A stretch of DNA of 34,643 nt, from the NCBI GenBank assembly GCA_030066475.1, contig JASJBO010000098.1:1-34643 (forward strand), given 5' to 3'. Both the position numbers and the translations under genes were made by a program. This document shows positions 32,186-34,643 of the stretch, in pieces (position 1 is the first letter of the stretch; each line of letters opens with the position of its first letter). The stretch comes from Myxococcota bacterium (GTDB lineage Bacteria > Myxococcota_A > UBA9160 > PR03). The notes beneath the pieces were generated by a model that worked only from the letters and a program-made list of their open reading frames with translations, searched no databases and was not told the DNA's origin.

Positions 32186-34534
32186 TCAGGCGCCCGCCGA
32201 GCGCCGGCGCCGGAGCACGGCCAGCGTCCCCAGCGCCACCACCGTGAGCAGCGAGGCGTCGGGCTCGGGCACCTGGCACACGTCTCCCACCCCGTCGCCG
32301 TCGCTGTCCTCCTGTCCGCCGTTCGCCGCGCCCGGGCAGTTGTCGTCGGCGTCCAGGACCTGGTCGAAGTCGCTGTCGGGTCCGAGGCAGACGTCGTCCT
32401 CGGCGATCCACCCGCTGATCCACGAGTCGATCATCGCGACGGCCTGCGTGTCGACCAGGAGTCGCCCGACCGGGGGCATGCGGTTCGCGTCGACGGCGTG
32501 CATGCGCAGGGAGATCACCGAGCTGGCGGGGTCCCCCGCCTCGAGCAGGCGGGCCCCGGGAACCCCCGCGTCCCCGGCGACCGGCGGCTCGTTGCAGGCG
32601 TTCATGTCCGGCCAGGCCGTGTCGTAGCGAAAGTCGAGCTGCGACGGCACGGTGGTCCCGGGCCGGTGGCAGTTCGCGCAGTTCGAGTGGAGGTAGGCGC
32701 GTGCCCGCAGGTCGACGGGCACCTCGGTCTCGTCCGCGCCGGGCAGGGCGGGAAGCTCCGACACCGGGCCCGGGAGCGGATCGGTGAGCATGCCGATGGC
32801 CTCGAGCGTGGTGAGCTGGTTGTCGGTGCGGCCCGTGGCGGGATAGTAGAGGTCGCGGTTGAGCTGCCAGATCTCGGGGCCGAGCGTGTTCCCCGCCTGC
32901 TGGGTGTGACACTGGAGGCACTGGGGGCGGCTCGGGATCTGGTAGTCCTGCCCGCCCGGCGAGACCGTCTTGCCGCCCGTGAGCAGCACCGCGTCGGTCC
33001 CCTGCGTGTTCCACTGGTAGGTGTACCCGGCCCAGTCCCCGTCGTCGTGGCGCACCAGCAGCCGGGTCTCGATCCGCTCCCCGAACAGCTCGAACTCCTT
33101 GATCAGCACGCTGCCGATCGGGAAGTGGAGGTCGCCGGCGGCGTCCACGTCGATCGTGGTGCCGTCCGGGATCGCCAGCCAGCGCGCCTTGCCCGCGCCG
33201 TCGGTCCACAGCGGGACGCGCAGGTCGTAGGGGATCACGCCCGGCGCGGGCTGGGTCGGGTCCTCGGGGTCGACGCATCCCGTCTCGGAGAGCAGCTGCG
33301 GCGGGCCGGACGCCGCGCCGCTTCCGTTCGCCGGCACGAGCTTCGACACGTCGTTGGTCCCGCCGAATCGGCGCATGACGTAGAGCTCGCCGTCGCGATC
33401 CTCGGCGAAGGAGAGCGCCTGTCCCGACGTGTTGGCCAGGAGCTGGCGCGAGGGCGCGCCCTGCGCGTCGAAGAAGACCGCCCAGAGCCGGCCGTCGAGA
33501 TAGTCGCGGTAGACGTACGCGCCCTGGAGCCCGGCGATCGCCGAGCCGCGGTAGACGTAGCCCCCGGTGATGGCGGCCACCCCGTCGGCGTGCGAGTCCT
33601 CGAACACGGGGTCGATCAGGTCGGGGTCGTTGCAGGCCGGGGCGCTCCTGCAGTGGGCGCCCTCGCGGTAGGGCCAGCCGTAGTTCCCGCCCAGCTCGAT
33701 GAGGTTGACCTCCTCCCACTGGTTGGAGCCCACGTCGCCGGCCCACAGCTCGCCCGATGCCGAGTCGAAGGTGAAGCGCCAGGGGTTGCGCAGGCCCCAG
33801 GCGTAGATCTCGGGTGCCCCGCCTCCCTGGGCGAAGGGGTTGGTGGGCGGAATGGCGTAGGGATCGCCCGAGTCGACGTCGATGCGCAGGATGTTGCCGA
33901 GCAGGTTGCTGGTGTCCTGCGCGTTCGCAGAGACCCCGCCGTCGCCGAGTGCGATGTAGAAGAGCCCGTCGGGACCGAACTCGATGGCCCCGCCGTTGTG
34001 GTTGAACGCGGGCTGGGCGACGGTGAACAGCACCTCCTCGCTGCTCGAGGGGAGGGTCAGGCCCCCGTCGCTGGTCACGAAGCGCGAGATCACCGAGGTT
34101 CGAGAGCCCGAATTCGTGACCGTGTAGTAGACGTACACCTCGCCGTTGCTCGCGAAGTCGGGGTGGAGCGCCATTCCCAGCAGACCGCCCTCGACGCTCG
34201 TGTCGCCCATGACATCGCTCAGGTCGAGGAGCGTGGTCCGCGTCGGCGAGCCGCTGGTCTGCTCCTCGAAGCGAGCGATGGCCCCGCCGAGCTCCGCCAC
34301 GAACCAGACCCCGGCGTCGACGGGCGACTGCCGCATTGCGATCGCGCTGCTGGCCGGCACGAAGCGCTCGAGGGTGACGTCGATCGCGCCGCCCGCCGGC
34401 GGCCGCTCGGGGGCCAGGCAGGTGGGGTTCGCCGGACGCTCGTCGAGGCCGGATGCCCGGGCCGCGTCCGGGAGCATGAGGACTCCCGACGCCGCGAGCA
34501 CCAGTCCGATCAGGAGGCTCTCACGTGTGTTCAT
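32186..34534 (-). CDS. PQQ-type sugar dehydrogenase-diheme cytochrome fusion with PEP-CTERM tail
   Basis: This is a 782-residue exported protein. After the signal peptide (hydrophobic about 8-21, cleavage near DAARA-S), residues about 50-400 are a six-bladed soluble glucose/aldose dehydrogenase-type propeller: EGGLLGMALHPDF, FNHNGGAIEFGPDG (catalytic-type H179), WGLRNPWRFTFD and GGNYGWPYREG. Residues about 420-710 are a SO2930/TIGR03806-like cytochrome part with CLQCH (539-543), CANCH (619-623) and a candidate axial methionine at RMPPVG (686). A calcium-binding thrombospondin type-3-like segment (718-753, DSDFDQVLDADDNC) precedes the PEP-CTERM tail (VPEPDASLLTV, hydrophobic helix, RRRR). The layout suggests sugar or alcohol oxidation with electrons passed to its own hemes at the outer envelope. 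PQQ use is inferred from family only. The ATG lies 121 bases left of the window edge. Upstream of the stop, 122 bases separate it from the dikinase start. Confidence 0.92.
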   Translation of the reverse strand: MNTRESLLIGLVLAASGVLMLPDAARASGLDERPANPTCLAPERPPAGGAIDVTLERFVPASSAIAMRQSPVDAGVWFVAELGGAIARFEEQTSGSPTRTTLLDLSDVMGDTSVEGGLLGMALHPDFASNGEVYVYYTVTNSGSRTSVISRFVTSDGGLTLPSSSEEVLFTVAQPAFNHNGGAIEFGPDGLFYIALGDGGVSANAQDTSNLLGNILRIDVDSGDPYAIPPTNPFAQGGGAPEIYAWGLRNPWRFTFDSASGELWAGDVGSNQWEEVNLIELGGNYGWPYREGAHCRSAPACNDPDLIDPVFEDSHADGVAAITGGYVYRGSAIAGLQGAYVYRDYLDGRLWAVFFDAQGAPSRQLLANTSGQALSFAEDRDGELYVMRRFGGTNDVSKLVPANGSGAASGPPQLLSETGCVDPEDPTQPAPGVIPYDLRVPLWTDGAGKARWLAIPDGTTIDVDAAGDLHFPIGSVLIKEFELFGERIETRLLVRHDDGDWAGYTYQWNTQGTDAVLLTGGKTVSPGGQDYQIPSRPQCLQCHTQQAGNTLGPEIWQLNRDLYYPATGRTDNQLTTLEAIGMLTDPLPGPVSELPALPGADETEVPVDLRARAYLHSNCANCHRPGTTVPSQLDFRYDTAWPDMNACNEPPVAGDAGVPGARLLEAGDPASSVISLRMHAVDANRMPPVGRLLVDTQAVAMIDSWISGWIAEDDVCLGPDSDFDQVLDADDNCPGAANGGQEDSDGDGVGDVCQVPEPDASLLTVVALGTLAVLRRRRSAGA

Positions 34535-34560
34535 CTAAGTCGCTGCCTGGGGGCGGTGGA

Positions 34561-34566
34561 TGTCAA
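34561..34566 (-). promoter_or_regulatory. Possible -35 box before the sugar dehydrogenase fusion gene
   Basis: On the minus strand this is TTGACA, an exact -35 consensus, 26 bases before the ATG at 34534. No good -10 box lies at a 16-18 base spacing, so this is a weak call. I see nothing else in 34535-34643. Confidence 0.25.
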
Positions 34567-34643
34567 GGGATAGCAGGTTCCGTGGGGAAAGCCCTGTGTC
34601 GGATTGCACGCATCGTGTCAGTCCAGGAAGCCCTGCGGCGGTG

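Noticed and set aside
1..34643. CRISPR arrays, insertion sequences, prophage, replication origin or toxin-antitoxin genes
   Set aside because: No regularly spaced repeats, transposase, integrase, phage gene or paired small toxin-antitoxin frames were found on reading both strands.

Overview
The window is about 34.6 kb of very GC-rich DNA, densely coding on both strands, and holds 22 protein genes I can support. I see no RNA gene, CRISPR array, insertion sequence or phage gene. The gene content suggests a free-living, Gram-negative member of the old Deltaproteobacteria, Myxococcota or a relative. The signs are PEP-CTERM sorting tails, many lipoproteins, secreted c-type cytochromes, a bacterial Kunitz-domain protein, and a response regulator fused to DUF4388, a J-domain and TPR-like repeats. 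The lineage call is an inference from families, not a match.

Layout, left to right. Positions 1-1189 (minus) are the N-terminal part of a DsbD/ScsB-like thiol:disulfide interchange protein cut by the window edge. Positions 1447-6336 (plus) form a three-gene operon for exported proteins: a mono-heme cytochrome-like protein, a heme plus LamG lipoprotein, and a Tat-exported DUF1501-like protein. A convergent PEP-CTERM protein follows (6333-7127). Positions 7169-9782 (minus) are a signalling operon: Crp/Fnr regulator, two-domain AhpD/CMD-like protein, and a membrane-anchored class III nucleotide cyclase whose GTG start overlaps the preceding stop. Next come the multidomain response regulator (9975-11984, minus), the four-domain Kunitz protein (12332-13486, plus) and a large exported PHP-type (CehA/McbA-like) metallohydrolase (13533-16688, plus). 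A 62-bp AT-rich near-perfect palindrome then precedes an AsmA/DUF748 envelope protein (16855-19641).

Positions 19654-21136 (minus) hold a small operon: lipoprotein, NTF2/SnoaL-like protein, YjbQ-type protein. Positions 21237-24244 (plus) hold a second exported PHP/DUF3604 lipoprotein and a TIM-barrel amidohydrolase. A duplicated-domain PEP-CTERM protein (24424-26004) converges on a DUF4336 protein. Then an NTP/NDP translocase-like membrane protein (26806-28212) overlaps a class A beta-lactamase-like serine hydrolase (28199-29161). That gene converges, with a 77-bp overlap, on a 992-residue exported dikinase with the domain order of plant glucan, water dikinases (29085-32063, minus). The window ends with a sugar dehydrogenase-diheme cytochrome-PEP-CTERM fusion (32186-34534, minus).

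Most products are exported and many are redox or hydrolytic, so the window reads as an envelope and extracellular metabolism region. The observations most worth following are the exported glucan-dikinase-like enzyme beside a nucleotide translocase, the Kunitz protein with acidic P1 residues in three of four domains, the AhpD-cyclase coupled pair beside a Crp homologue lacking the usual cAMP-phosphate arginine, and the intergenic palindrome.
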